From Gemmatimonadota bacterium (GTDB lineage Bacteria > Gemmatimonadota > Gemmatimonadetes > Longimicrobiales > Gaopeijiaceae): 64,000 nt of DNA. Below are positions 1 to 9,850 of this stretch, piece by piece; position 1 is the first letter of the stretch, and every line of letters begins with the position of its first letter. Below the pieces are notes generated by a model. That model had not been told where the DNA came from. It worked only from the letters and a program-made list of their open reading frames with translations, and did not search any database. Where the stretch lies: assembly GCA_028873845.1 (NCBI GenBank), contig JAPPNO010000042.1:1-64000 (forward strand), in the 5' to 3' direction. The translations under genes and the position numbers were made by a program.

Positions 1-53
1 CGGCGACCCCCTGAACCCCATTCAGGTGCGCTACCGGACTGCGCCACGTCCCG
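1..53 (-). tRNA. tRNA-Pro (anticodon GGG), 3' part truncated by window edge
   Basis: Reverse complement reads CGGGACG-TG-GCGC-AGTCCGGTA-GCGC-A-CCTGA-ATGGGGT-TCAGG-GGGTCGCCG: acceptor 5' strand, D arm, anticodon stem CCTGA/TCAGG with loop ATGGGGT (anticodon GGG). Confidence 0.88.
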
Positions 54-65
54 AGGGTCATGAAG

Positions 66-1055
66 CTAAACCTTCCGTACGCGGTGGGGAAGCGCCGCCC
101 TCATCCGCCGGATGTCCTCCGGCCCGACGCGGCAGCAGCCCCCCACCCCCACCGCCCCCGCCGCAATCCAGCTCCGGCACGCGTCTCCCCAGTCGGGAAC
201 CTCCTCCGCACGGCCCCAGCGCTTCACTTCGGCGTCCCAGTCCCCGCCGGCGTTCGGGTAGACGATGACCGGCTTGCGGGTCCCGGCCCCGAGTGCGCCG
301 ATCAGGGCGGGCACGAATTCGGCCTCCGTACAGTTCACCCCGACGGCGCTCACCCCCGGGGTGTCCTCCGCCCAGCCGGCCACCTCGGCGATCGGAGTCC
401 CGTCACGGAGGTGGCCATCGTCACGGCAGGAAAAGCTGTACCAGGCCGGTCTTGCAACCGTCTCCCCCGCCAGTGCCGCCAGGACCCGTGCCTCCTCGAG
501 GGAGGGCAGCGTCTCGCACGCCAGCACATCGGCGGGACTCTCCGCGAGAAGGTGCAGGCGCCGGCGATGGAAGCCGGCCAGGTCGGCCGCACCGATCCCG
601 TAGTCGCCGCGGTACTCGGAGCCGTCGGCCAGGAACGCCCCGTACGGCCCGATGCCGGCGGCGACCAGCGGCCCGGGACGCCCGTCGGCCTTCGGTCGGC
701 TGTTTCGGAACCGGTTCCGCGCCCGAACGGCCAGCTCCACGGCCCCCAGCAGGATCTCCTCCGCGCGGGCGCCACCGATGCCCCGTGCGGCAAGGCCCTG
801 GAAGGTGGCCTGGTAGGTAGCGGTGGTCACGCAGTCGGCCCCCGCCTCCAGGTAGGCAAGGTGTGCGGCCATGATCGCGCCGGGGTCTTCGATCAGTACC
901 TTCGCGGACCAGAGCGGATCGTTCAGGTCATGGCCCCGCCGCTCCAGCTCCGTCGCGAGTCCCCCGTCGAGCAGGATGAACCCCTGGCGGGCAAGGAGCG
1001 TCGAAAACCCTGACGGTGTCTCTTCGCCGGCGAACGCCGGAGGGATTCTCCCCAC
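66..1055 (-). CDS. mmuM: homocysteine S-methyltransferase family protein
   Basis: 329 aa; ILLDGGLATELERRG N-terminus, GVNCTE and C-terminal GGCCRVGPEDI zinc-ligand motif. Confidence 0.85.
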   Translation of the reverse strand: MGRIPPAFAGEETPSGFSTLLARQGFILLDGGLATELERRGHDLNDPLWSAKVLIEDPGAIMAAHLAYLEAGADCVTTATYQATFQGLAARGIGGARAEEILLGAVELAVRARNRFRNSRPKADGRPGPLVAAGIGPYGAFLADGSEYRGDYGIGAADLAGFHRRRLHLLAESPADVLACETLPSLEEARVLAALAGETVARPAWYSFSCRDDGHLRDGTPIAEVAGWAEDTPGVSAVGVNCTEAEFVPALIGALGAGTRKPVIVYPNAGGDWDAEVKRWGRAEEVPDWGDACRSWIAAGAVGVGGCCRVGPEDIRRMRAALPHRVRKV

Positions 1056-1058
1056 GGT

Positions 1059-2489
1059 CTAGTCGGGCGCGCGCCGCAGGAAGAGGACCACGTGCAGCAC
1101 CACCACCACCGCCGACCACCCCAGGAATGCGACCGGGTTGCCCATTCCCGCGCCCAACGCACCGAGCAGCACCAGGGACACCGCCACCGGAATCACAAAA
1201 CGGATCAGGGGCCGCCACCACCCGCTCACGATGACGGGTCCCGCCGCCCCCCGGTTGGTCTCCTCGCGGAAGGCGCTCCACCCCCACTTCGACGCCACGT
1301 ACAACGCGGTGAGCAGCCCCACCACCGGCAGGAGGTAGTCGCCCGAAACGCGGTTCGCGAAGTCGAAGAGGTTCATGTCCGCGACGAGGAGATCCGACCA
1401 CGGTCCCAACGACAGGACGACGGGCACGCAGAGGACGAACGCTCCCACGGCGCAGAGCACGACGGACCGCATGCGGCTCATGCCCGTGGCATCGGTGACT
1501 GAAGCGACCAGGACCTCGAAGACGGCGACCTGCGAGGTGAACCCGGCGACGACCAGGAAGAAGAAGAAGGCCGCCCCGAACAGCCCGCCCCCGGGCATCT
1601 CGTGGAAGAGCGCGGTCATGGTGACGAAGAGGAGGCCCGCGCCCTGGTCGGGATCCATCCCGAAGGCGAAGAGGGCGGGGAAGAGGACCAGTCCCGCCAC
1701 CACCGCCACCCCCGTATCGAATGCGACCACCATCGAGGCGTTGCCCGGCACGTCGCTGTCGCGGGGGTCGAGATAGCTGCCCAGTCCGAACGCCGCCGCC
1801 ATCCCGATCCCGATCGAGAAGAACGCCTGGCCCAGCGCGGCGAGAACGGCACCGCCGCTCAGCGCCGAGAAGTCGGGTGTGAGGTACCAGGCCAGACCGG
1901 CGCCCGCGCCGGGCAGGGTCATGGCGCGCACGGCCATGGCGACGAGCAGCACGACGAGGACCGGCATGAGGAACCTGGCCGCGCGTTCCACGCCGCGGGT
2001 CACGCCCCGGCTCACCACGAAGGCGATCAGCGCGACGACGGCCGCGGCGTAGCCGACGACCGGGCCGGGCGTGGCGACGAAACGGTCGAAGGCGGCCCTG
2101 GTCTCGCCGGGCGTGCCACCCATCCCTCCGCCCCCGGCGAAGGTGACGAAGTAGGCCGCCAGCCATGCGATCAGCATGACGTAGTACGCCGTGATCAGCA
2201 CCGCGGTGGCCACGCCGAGCCAGCCGATCAGGTTCCACGGACTCGTGCGGGACCCGGTCAGCCGGCGCATGCCCGCGATGGGTGTGAGGCGCGCCTTGCG
2301 GCCCAGGCTCAGCTCGGCGGTCAACAGGGGGATCCCGATCAGGATGGCGAAGGCGACGTAGACCAGCATGAAGGCGCCGCCCCCGTTTTCTCCGGCCAGG
2401 GAGGGGAAGCGCCAGATGTTTCCCAGACCGATCGAGAAGCCGGCGGTGGCCAGGACGAACCCGATCCTGCTGCTCCATTGTTCGCGCAT
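1059..2489 (-). CDS. sodium-dependent transporter, neurotransmitter:sodium symporter (SNF) family
   Basis: 476 aa; EQWSSRIGFVLATAGFSIGLGNIWRFPSLAGENGGGAFMLVYV is the typical SNF TM1; multiple TM helices. Confidence 0.93.
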   Translation of the reverse strand: MREQWSSRIGFVLATAGFSIGLGNIWRFPSLAGENGGGAFMLVYVAFAILIGIPLLTAELSLGRKARLTPIAGMRRLTGSRTSPWNLIGWLGVATAVLITAYYVMLIAWLAAYFVTFAGGGGMGGTPGETRAAFDRFVATPGPVVGYAAAVVALIAFVVSRGVTRGVERAARFLMPVLVVLLVAMAVRAMTLPGAGAGLAWYLTPDFSALSGGAVLAALGQAFFSIGIGMAAAFGLGSYLDPRDSDVPGNASMVVAFDTGVAVVAGLVLFPALFAFGMDPDQGAGLLFVTMTALFHEMPGGGLFGAAFFFFLVVAGFTSQVAVFEVLVASVTDATGMSRMRSVVLCAVGAFVLCVPVVLSLGPWSDLLVADMNLFDFANRVSGDYLLPVVGLLTALYVASKWGWSAFREETNRGAAGPVIVSGWWRPLIRFVIPVAVSLVLLGALGAGMGNPVAFLGWSAVVVVLHVVLFLRRAPD

Positions 2490-2568
2490 CGGTGTCTCCG
2501 TTCCGCCGGGTCGGATCAGCCCGCCTGGAACCCGGGAAACAACGCAGAGCGTAGCCCTGCGAACCCAA

Positions 2569-2597
2569 TATGTACACTACACATTACATAATGGAAA
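2569..2597 (-). promoter_or_regulatory. candidate sigma70-type promoter upstream of the SNF transporter
   Basis: Reverse strand TTTCCA-N17-TACATA, with GTGTAGTGTACATA spanning the -10; AT-rich island in GC-rich DNA ~80 bp upstream of the start at 2489. Confidence 0.45.
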
Positions 2598-2681
2598 CTA
2601 CACATAACATTACGGGGATACGAACCGAAGCCGACACAGATGCAACGCCGCTCAGGATCGGGGGATTCCTGCACGGGCCTG

Positions 2682-3074
2682 CTACAGCTGATACAGGGGT
2701 TCCGATCCCCTGTCCCCGTCCCGGACCAGGGTCAGAATGGCCGCCTGGGGCACGACGAGGTACTCCTTGCCCTCGAAGCTGATCTCCACGGCCGCCTTGC
2801 GGAAGAAGATCGCGAAATCGCCAACCCGGGCCTGCACCGGCAGGTAGCGCGCCTCTCCCGACCCGATCTTCCAGGGTTCCTCATCCAGTTCGGTGGGCGC
2901 TCCGATCGGGGTGCCCGGGCCGGTCGCCAGCACCCGGCCCCCCTGCACGGACTGCCTGTCCACCGCCGACGCCGGCAGATAGAGCCCGACCTTGGTGCGC
3001 TCCTCGCCTTCCTCCGGTTCGATCAGGACCCGGTCGCCGACGACGATCAGCTGTTTCCCACTCTCGCCTTCCAT
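2682..3074 (-). CDS. GroES-like co-chaperone (stand-alone)
   Basis: 130 aa from MEGESGKQLIVVGDRVLIEPEEGEERTKVGLYLP...; GDRVLI and VGDFAIFFRKAAVEISFEGKEYLVV match GroES. The longer ORF to 3791 is an upstream read-through. Confidence 0.75.
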   Translation of the reverse strand: MEGESGKQLIVVGDRVLIEPEEGEERTKVGLYLPASAVDRQSVQGGRVLATGPGTPIGAPTELDEEPWKIGSGEARYLPVQARVGDFAIFFRKAAVEISFEGKEYLVVPQAAILTLVRDGDRGSEPLYQL

Positions 3075-3232
3075 CCTGTGCTCCTCGAAATGGCCAGCGG
3101 GCGTTTCGTGACCAATGTCGTCGCTCGTGTCTGTCCGGACAACCGCGGCTGCGGCGCTGGAACGCTTGGGGGAGGGAACCCGACACCGGGGCGGCCGGCG
3201 AGGGCGGGCCAGTCTGGCCGGGCCGTCCGTAG

Positions 3233-4357
3233 CTAGGCTAGACCTGCCAGCGCGCCGCGAAGCGCATCGGCCACGGTGCGGATCTGGCCCGTGGTCAGTT
3301 CCGGATAGATGGGCAGCGCAATGGCTCGATCGGCCGCGCGCTCGCTCTCGGGCAGGTCGCCCCTGCGGTATCCGAGAGCGGCAAGGCACTCCTGCAGGTG
3401 GAGGGGCCGCGGATAGTAGACGGCGGTGCCGATACCGGCGGCCGCAAGCTCCTCCCGCACCCGGTCGCGATCCGTCACCCGAACCGCGTACTGGTTGAAG
3501 ACGTGCCTGTCGGTGACGATTCCGGGCAGGGTCAGAAGCGGGGGTTCCCGGTCTGCGAGGTCCCCCAGGAGGCGCGAATAGAGGGCCGCATTCGCCCGGC
3601 GCGCGTCGATCCAGCCGTCCAGGTGTGGCAGCTTGGCCCGGACCACCGCGGCCTGCAGCGCATCGAGGCGAAAGTTCCCGCCCACGATCCGGTGATGGTA
3701 CTTGACGTCTTCGCCGTGGACGCGCAGGGCCCTGACCCTGTCCGCCCGCGCGGCGTCGTTCGTGACCACCATCCCGCCGTCCCCGAAACACCCCAGGTTC
3801 TTGGACGGAAAGAACGAAAAGCAGCCATAGTCCCCGATCGATCCGGCGCGCCTTCCTCCGTGTTCGGCCCCGATCGCCTGGGCCGCGTCCTCGATGACGG
3901 CCAGTCCGCGCGACCGTGCGATCTCCATGATCGGCGCCATCTCGGCCATCTGCCCGAAGAGGTGCACGGGTATGACGGCGCGGGTCCTCTTCGTGACGCT
4001 GTCGGCCACCCGCGCGGGGTCGAGGTTGAGGGTGACCGGATCGATGTCCGCGAACACCGGCGTGGCTCCGACGCGCGCGATCACGCCGGCGGTGGCGAAG
4101 AAGGAGTACGGGGTGGTGACGACCTCGTCCCCGGGACCGATGCCCTCGGCCATGAGGGCGACGAGGAGCGCATCGGTCCCCGAGGATACCCCGATGGCAT
4201 GGTCACTGCCGACGTAGCGGGCGATCGCGTCCTCGCACGCTTCCACCGCCGCGCCGAGAATGAAACGCTGGGAAGTGACGACCTCGGCCATCGCGGTGTC
4301 GATCTCGTCCCTGATCGACGCGTACTGCGCGGTGAGGTCCAGAAGGGGTACTTTCAT
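3233..4357 (-). CDS. DegT/DnrJ/EryC1/StrS family aminotransferase
   Basis: 374 aa; GVSSGTDALLVALMAEGIGPGDEVVTTPYSFFATA, EDAAQAIGAEHGGRRAGSIGDYGCFSFFPSKNLGCFGDGGMV (PLP Lys motif). Confidence 0.95.
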   Translation of the reverse strand: MKVPLLDLTAQYASIRDEIDTAMAEVVTSQRFILGAAVEACEDAIARYVGSDHAIGVSSGTDALLVALMAEGIGPGDEVVTTPYSFFATAGVIARVGATPVFADIDPVTLNLDPARVADSVTKRTRAVIPVHLFGQMAEMAPIMEIARSRGLAVIEDAAQAIGAEHGGRRAGSIGDYGCFSFFPSKNLGCFGDGGMVVTNDAARADRVRALRVHGEDVKYHHRIVGGNFRLDALQAAVVRAKLPHLDGWIDARRANAALYSRLLGDLADREPPLLTLPGIVTDRHVFNQYAVRVTDRDRVREELAAAGIGTAVYYPRPLHLQECLAALGYRRGDLPESERAADRAIALPIYPELTTGQIRTVADALRGALAGLA

Positions 4358-4388
4358 GGGTCCCCCAAGCTAAACGGTCGAGGAAGCG

Positions 4389-6365
4389 GTGGATATGTTG
4401 TCCTTCCGCGGTGAACAGGTGGAACGAAGCGGTCCGGTGCTGAAGCGCCGCCGCACGAAATCCCGGGGCACTCCGTCCGCGCCCGCCCGGCCCCTTGCGC
4501 GCTTGCGGCGCCTCGCGATTCTGGCATGCACCGCCGTCGTGACGTTGATGCTCTCCGCGGCGCTCCTGGTGCGCGGCGGTGGCGGCGGACCCTTCCACAC
4601 GGTGGACGCCGCCGTGACGCCGACGGTGGAGACGGAGGGGTTCCCCGCGCCCGATTACGGGACGGGCGCCGCCGAGCTGGCGGATGTCGACCGCCTCGTG
4701 CGCACGACCCTGGCCCTCGTGCTGATGGCTGGCGTGACCGCACTGGTCAGCCTCCTGGGCGTCATCGCGGCCGACAACCTCGCGCTGGAGGGACGGCGGG
4801 TGGTCGAGGTCATGCTGGGCGCCCCCCCGGGCCGAATGATGGGCGGAGCGGCGAAATGGTGGGGCCGGTGCCTCCTGTGCAGCCTTGCTGTCGGAGCCGC
4901 GGTCGCGGCGGGCGCGGCCGTCGTGATGACGGGTCTGGCACCGCCCGGGATTTCCTTTGCCACACCGTCCTGGCTGAGCGGACTCGGCGGGCTTCTGGTG
5001 CTCGCCGGTCTCCTGGCAGCGGCGGCGGTCCTCCCGGTCCGGAGCCTGTACGGTCCCTCGCGGCCGCTGGTGCAGGAAGCGGAGAGCCAGCACCTCACCG
5101 ACCCCCGGCCGAGGCGTTTCAACCGCGTGCTCATGATCACCCTGCAGCTCTCGGTGGCGGTGACGATCGTGGCCGCATCGGGCCTCTTCCTGTTGTCGCG
5201 CGGGGGGGATCCGTGGGGCGTGGCAGGCACCTCCGGTCCCGGGGCCGCGGACGCCCACCCGGTTCTCGGCGTGCTCACTCCCACTGGCAGCGCGGCCGGG
5301 GACGGGGCTGCCCGAGCCGCCCTCTACGCGTCGGCGCTCGCCACGGTCCGGCGCGCGCCCGAACTCGTTGCCGAGTCGCTGGCGACACCGGGGGCGTGGA
5401 TCGGACGCGGTCCGGAGGTGCGCACCGCGAACGAGTGCGGCAGGTGCTCGAACGGCGGGATGCCGCACCCGATCCATGTCGCCATCGTCAAGCACCACGC
5501 CGTCATGCCGGGCTTCTTCGCGGAGCGCGGGCTGCCTTTCGTTGCCGGACGCGGCTTCGGCACGGAAGGCACCCGGGCGGAGGGAACGGGCGAGGTGGTC
5601 ATCAACCAGGCGTACGCCAGGGCGCATTTCCTGGAACCCCCGGTCATCGGGCGACGGGTGGCGCTCGGGGGACTGCGAGGGGAGTGGCACGTCGTGGTGG
5701 GCGTGGTGCGCGACGGCGGCGGCCGGGGACTGGGCGCCTCCGGATCACCGCACTCGGTCTACTTCTCCGCGCTTGACCACCCGCCCGCCCGCATCGAGCT
5801 GGTGGCATCGGTGCCCGCCGTTTCGGCAGCGGACGAGGACGACTCCGTGCGCATCGTGCGCGAGTCGCTGGCCGGTCTGCCCGGAAGCGGGCTGGCGCTG
5901 ACCGGGCTGAGACCCGCCACCGAGGAACTGGAGCGGGTGTACGGAACGTCCGTCTGGCTGGGTGGCGCGTCGCGAGGTGCCGGACTCGTCGCCGCGCTGG
6001 TGGCCGTGCTGGGCATGGTGGGAACGATGCGGACGCACGTCCGGTCCCGGTTGCGTGACATGGGCATCCGGTCGGCGCTGGGTGCCGCGCCGCGTGCGCT
6101 CAAGCGGCTGATTCTGCGTGAGGCGCTGAGGATGGGGGTGGCGGGGGTGGGGATGGGTCTTTGGGGCGCGATGCTGGTGGTGGGCGTCCTGGCCCCGCCG
6201 GGCGTGGATGTCTTCAACGCGCCGCTGTTCCTGGCCATCGCCGTGATCTTTGTGGGCGGGTCGGTCGCCGCGGCCGTGCCGAGTGCCCGGCTGGCGGCCA
6301 CGGCGGAGCCGCGTGAGGTGATGGACGCATGGGCAGTGGGCAAACCGCCTTCGGCATCCATGTAG
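4389..6365 (+). CDS. FtsX-like/MacB-type ABC transporter permease (no ATPase beside it)
   Basis: 658 aa; C-terminal FtsX domain (LRDMGIRSALGAAPRALKRLILREAL...), MacB-type periplasmic segment with VINQAYARAHFLEPPVIGRRVALGG. Confidence 0.8.
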   Translation: MDMLSFRGEQVERSGPVLKRRRTKSRGTPSAPARPLARLRRLAILACTAVVTLMLSAALLVRGGGGGPFHTVDAAVTPTVETEGFPAPDYGTGAAELADVDRLVRTTLALVLMAGVTALVSLLGVIAADNLALEGRRVVEVMLGAPPGRMMGGAAKWWGRCLLCSLAVGAAVAAGAAVVMTGLAPPGISFATPSWLSGLGGLLVLAGLLAAAAVLPVRSLYGPSRPLVQEAESQHLTDPRPRRFNRVLMITLQLSVAVTIVAASGLFLLSRGGDPWGVAGTSGPGAADAHPVLGVLTPTGSAAGDGAARAALYASALATVRRAPELVAESLATPGAWIGRGPEVRTANECGRCSNGGMPHPIHVAIVKHHAVMPGFFAERGLPFVAGRGFGTEGTRAEGTGEVVINQAYARAHFLEPPVIGRRVALGGLRGEWHVVVGVVRDGGGRGLGASGSPHSVYFSALDHPPARIELVASVPAVSAADEDDSVRIVRESLAGLPGSGLALTGLRPATEELERVYGTSVWLGGASRGAGLVAALVAVLGMVGTMRTHVRSRLRDMGIRSALGAAPRALKRLILREALRMGVAGVGMGLWGAMLVVGVLAPPGVDVFNAPLFLAIAVIFVGGSVAAAVPSARLAATAEPREVMDAWAVGKPPSASM

Positions 6366-6372
6366 CCCCGGC

Positions 6373-6915
6373 TCAAAAGAGGCTCGTCTGCAGTCCCCCC
6401 GCCTCCAGATCGAGAAGGCGCCGCTTGCGGCCCAGGCCGCCCCCATAGCCTCCGAGATCGCCGTTGGCGCGGATCACCCGGTGGCAGGGCACCACGATCG
6501 CGATCCGGTTGTCGCCATTGGCCCTCCCCGCCGCGCGCGACCCGCCGGGCGATCCGGCCTGCCGCGCCAGCTCATCGTAGCTGATCGTTCGTCCGTAGGG
6601 GATCCCGAGCAACCGGCGCCAGATCCGCTCCTGGAATCCGGTCCCCGCCAACACCAGCGGAATGTCGAAGTCGCGCCGCGTGCCGGCGAAGTACTCGTCC
6701 AGCTGCGCGTCCAGCCGATCGAGGTGCGGATGGCTCCCGGCCGTCGGCGGTCCGACCCGCTCCTCGATCCGCGCGAGCTGGGCCGGAAGCAACGGCCGGT
6801 CCGCGAACTCGAGCAGACATACGCCCTCGGCGGTGGCTCCGGCCAGCATGGGTCCGAGCGGGGTATCGAGTCGTTGCGTGACCACGGGAGTTCGACTGGA
6901 GGTCATGTCCGCCAA
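6373..6915 (-). CDS. ogt: methylated-DNA--protein-cysteine S-methyltransferase
   Basis: 180 aa; IPYGRTISYDELARQAGSP and active-site IVVPCHRVIRANGDLGGYGGGLGRKRRLLDLE. Confidence 0.95.
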   Translation of the reverse strand: MADMTSSRTPVVTQRLDTPLGPMLAGATAEGVCLLEFADRPLLPAQLARIEERVGPPTAGSHPHLDRLDAQLDEYFAGTRRDFDIPLVLAGTGFQERIWRRLLGIPYGRTISYDELARQAGSPGGSRAAGRANGDNRIAIVVPCHRVIRANGDLGGYGGGLGRKRRLLDLEAGGLQTSLF

Positions 6916-6917
6916 CG

Positions 6918-7550
6918 CTACCCCTCCTTCGCCTCATCGCACAGCCGGTACAGCACCCAGGTGGCCACCGAACGCAGCGGTCGCCACGGTTCGGCGCGGT
7001 CGAGCACGGCCCCCGGCGACGGGCGCTCTTCCAGGCGGTCCAGAATGCGCGCCCCTTCCCGCACCCCGAGGTCGCCCGCCGGCATCACGTCGAGGCGCCC
7101 CAGGCGAAACATCAGAAACATCTGAGCCGTCCACTCTCCGACTCCCCACACCGAGGACAGCATTTCGACCACTTCATCGTCGGACATGCGCGATACGCTG
7201 CGGAGCCGCACCGAACCGGCCGCGCACCGGGCGGCCAGGTCCTTCACGGCGCGGGTCTTCGCGGCGGAGAACCCGGCCCCCCGAAAGCTCTCGTCCGGTA
7301 GCTCCAGACATTCCTTCACCTTGGGAAACCCGGGTCCGGGAGTGAGAGCGCAGACACGGCCGTAGATCGTTCGCGCGGCGGCCCCGGCCAGCTGCTGGTA
7401 GGCGATCGACCGCGCTATGGCCTGGAAATGGGAGCCGCGGGCGAGCGGTCCCGCGGGGAAGCCCGGGAAGGGCGCGACACGTTCCATCGCGACCCCCAGA
7501 ACAGGGTCGCGGGCGGCGAGTTCGCGGAGTTGGGCGGCTGTGGGTTTCAT
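6918..7550 (-). CDS. alkA: DNA-3-methyladenine glycosylase II (HhH-GPD)
   Basis: 210 aa; IAYQQLAGAAARTIYGRVCAL, VWGVGEWTAQMFLMFRLGRLDVMPAGDLGVREG (HhH-GPD with catalytic Asp). Confidence 0.93.
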   Translation of the reverse strand: MKPTAAQLRELAARDPVLGVAMERVAPFPGFPAGPLARGSHFQAIARSIAYQQLAGAAARTIYGRVCALTPGPGFPKVKECLELPDESFRGAGFSAAKTRAVKDLAARCAAGSVRLRSVSRMSDDEVVEMLSSVWGVGEWTAQMFLMFRLGRLDVMPAGDLGVREGARILDRLEERPSPGAVLDRAEPWRPLRSVATWVLYRLCDEAKEG

Positions 7551-7574
7551 GCCAGGCGGGACGGGACGGCGGAC

Positions 7575-8771
7575 TCAGCCACCGACAAGCCCCGGGATTC
7601 CGACCAGCGGATCGACCTCGGCGCCGTAGTCCACCCCCGGCACCTCGAAGCCGAAGAGTTGCAGGAAGGCCGACCGATAGCCGTCGAAGTCGGACACGTC
7701 GCGCAGGTTCTCCGTCGAGATCGAGTCCCACACCTCCAGCACCGCGGCCTGCGTCTCCGGTTTCATCTCGAGATCGTCCAGGCGGATGAAGCGGTCCTCG
7801 TCGGTCTCGATGCCACCGGGACCGTAGACCTTGTCGCCGAAGAGCCGCCGCGCCTGCTCCATCGGGCCTTCATGGTCGCCCTTCTCCTTCATGATCCCGT
7901 ACAGGATGGACACGTAGAGCGGAACGACCGGGATCGCCGCGCTCGCCTGCGTCACCACGGCCTTCATGATCGCGATATGGGCTCCGCCTCCCGTCGCGGC
8001 CAGTTCCCTGTCGAGCTCGTCCGCCGTGCGGTGAAGGTCGGACTTGGCGCGCCCGATCGCCCCGTCGCGGTAGATCGGCCAGGTCAGTTCGGGTCCGATG
8101 TAGCTGTACGCGAAGGTGCGGCATCCGGGCGCCAGAACACCTCCGTCGCGCAGCGCGTCCATCCACAGCCGCCAGTCCTCGCCCCCCATGACCGCCACGG
8201 TCGCGTCGACCTCCTCGCGAGTGGCCGCCGCCAGCTCCACATCGGTGACCTCGGCCTTGTCCGTGTTCAGCGTCTTCGACCGGTACACGTCCCCGATCGG
8301 CTTCAGCACCGAGGTGAACCTCTCGCCGGTGTCCGGGTGGGTGCGCCGGGGAGCCGCCACCGAGTTCACCACGCAGTCGACCGGGGGAAAGTCCCGCCTG
8401 AGCGCGTCCACCACCCTGGCCTTCGCCTCGTGCGAGAATGCGTCGCCGTTGTACGAGGCCGACTGGAGCCCCGCCCGCGCGGCCGCCTCCTCGAAGGCCG
8501 CCGTATTGTACCACCCCGCCGTTCCCGGCCGCCGCGCCCTGGGAGCACGGTCGAAGAAGACGCCGAATGTGGCCGCCTCCCCGCCGAAGGCCAGCGCGAT
8601 CCGCGACCCGAGGCCGTAACTGGTCGAGGAGCCCAGCACGAGGACCGAACGCGGCGGGTTGGCAATGGGGCGGGCGCGGGCGTGCGCGATCCGGGTCTCG
8701 ACGTTGCGGGCGCAACCGGTGGGGTGCGTGGTGACGCAGACGAAGCCGCGAACTCGTGGGCGGATGATCAT
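7575..8771 (-). CDS. fabV: FabV-type enoyl-[ACP]/trans-2-enoyl-CoA reductase
   Basis: 398 aa from MIIRPRVRGFVCVTTHPTGC; SVLVLGSSTSYGLGSRIALAFG, VDCVVNSVAAPRRTHP, TFAYSYIGPELTWPIYRDGAIGRAKSDL. Confidence 0.95.
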   Translation of the reverse strand: MIIRPRVRGFVCVTTHPTGCARNVETRIAHARARPIANPPRSVLVLGSSTSYGLGSRIALAFGGEAATFGVFFDRAPRARRPGTAGWYNTAAFEEAAARAGLQSASYNGDAFSHEAKARVVDALRRDFPPVDCVVNSVAAPRRTHPDTGERFTSVLKPIGDVYRSKTLNTDKAEVTDVELAAATREEVDATVAVMGGEDWRLWMDALRDGGVLAPGCRTFAYSYIGPELTWPIYRDGAIGRAKSDLHRTADELDRELAATGGGAHIAIMKAVVTQASAAIPVVPLYVSILYGIMKEKGDHEGPMEQARRLFGDKVYGPGGIETDEDRFIRLDDLEMKPETQAAVLEVWDSISTENLRDVSDFDGYRSAFLQLFGFEVPGVDYGAEVDPLVGIPGLVGG

Positions 8772-8935
8772 GGTGGGGTGCGTTGAGGTGGTTGTGTAGC
8801 TGTTTCGATGAGCCGCCGGGGGTCCCTGGCGCCCGAAGGCACGCGCCCCGGGGCCGGAGCGCGTATCATCGTAGGCGGGTCCTCGAGTGAAGGCGCCCTG
8901 CAATGCTAACGCATGGACGGGAAAGGTGAACACCG

Positions 8936-9850
8936 GTGCCCGAACTGCCCGAAGTCAACCTTTACCTGCACGCGCTCCGCCCCCGCATCCTCGGGGAGCG
9001 GATCGAGCGGGTTCGGATCGTGTCTCCCTCCCTGCTCAAGACCTTCGATCCAACCCCGGCCGAGCTTCACGGAAGGTTGGTGGAGACCCTGTCACGGCTC
9101 GGCAAGCGCATCGTGCTGGGACTGGAGGGCGACCTCTTCGCCGCCGTCCACCTCATGATCGCGGGGCGCTTCCAGTGGCGGACGCCCGGCGCGCCGGTCC
9201 CCCGCAAGCGAGGCCACGCCGCCTTCGACTTCGCCCGGGGCACCCTCCTCCTCACGGAAGCAAGCACGCACAAGCGCGCCTCCCTGCACCTGCTCCGGGG
9301 CGAGGCCGCGCTCAGGGAACTCGATCCCGGCGGCATCGAGCCGCTCAAGGCGCCGGCCGACCTCTTCGCGGCCGCCATCCGGCGCGAGAACCGCACTCTG
9401 AAGCGCGCTTTGACCGATCCGCGCATCCTGTCCGGGATCGGCAACGCGCACTCGGACGAGATCCTGCTCAGGGCCCGCCTGTCACCGGTACGGCTCACCC
9501 GGCACCTGAGCGACGAGGAGGTCGAACGCCTCCGCGCGGCCACCCGGTCCTCGCTCACCGAGTGGTCGGCGCGGCTGATCGAGGAGGCGGGAGACGACTT
9601 CCCCTCGAAGGTGACGGCCTTTCACCCCGCCATGTCCGCGCACGGCAAGTACCGCGAACCCTGCGGCCGGTGCGGAACCCCCATCCAGCGCATCGTCTAC
9701 GCCACCCGCGAGACGAACTACTGCCCCGCGTGCCAGACGGGGGGACGGCTGCTCGCCGACCGGGCGCTGTCGAGGCTGCTCGGACGCGATTGGCCGCGCA
9801 GCGTGGAAGAACTGGAGGGGCTCAGGCGGGCGCCCGAGCCGGAATCATGA
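8936..9850 (+). CDS. Fpg/Nei family DNA glycosylase
   Basis: 304 aa; MPELPEVNLYLHALRPRILG N-terminus; C-terminal zinc finger CGRCGTPIQRIVYATRETNYCPACQTGG. Confidence 0.93.
   Translation: MPELPEVNLYLHALRPRILGERIERVRIVSPSLLKTFDPTPAELHGRLVETLSRLGKRIVLGLEGDLFAAVHLMIAGRFQWRTPGAPVPRKRGHAAFDFARGTLLLTEASTHKRASLHLLRGEAALRELDPGGIEPLKAPADLFAAAIRRENRTLKRALTDPRILSGIGNAHSDEILLRARLSPVRLTRHLSDEEVERLRAATRSSLTEWSARLIEEAGDDFPSKVTAFHPAMSAHGKYREPCGRCGTPIQRIVYATRETNYCPACQTGGRLLADRALSRLLGRDWPRSVEELEGLRRAPEPES

Noticed and set aside
928-2577. Long minus-strand ORF (549 aa) overlapping the SNF transporter gene
   Set aside because: Arg/Gly/Pro-rich frame-shadow of the real gene in GC-rich DNA; no domain motifs.
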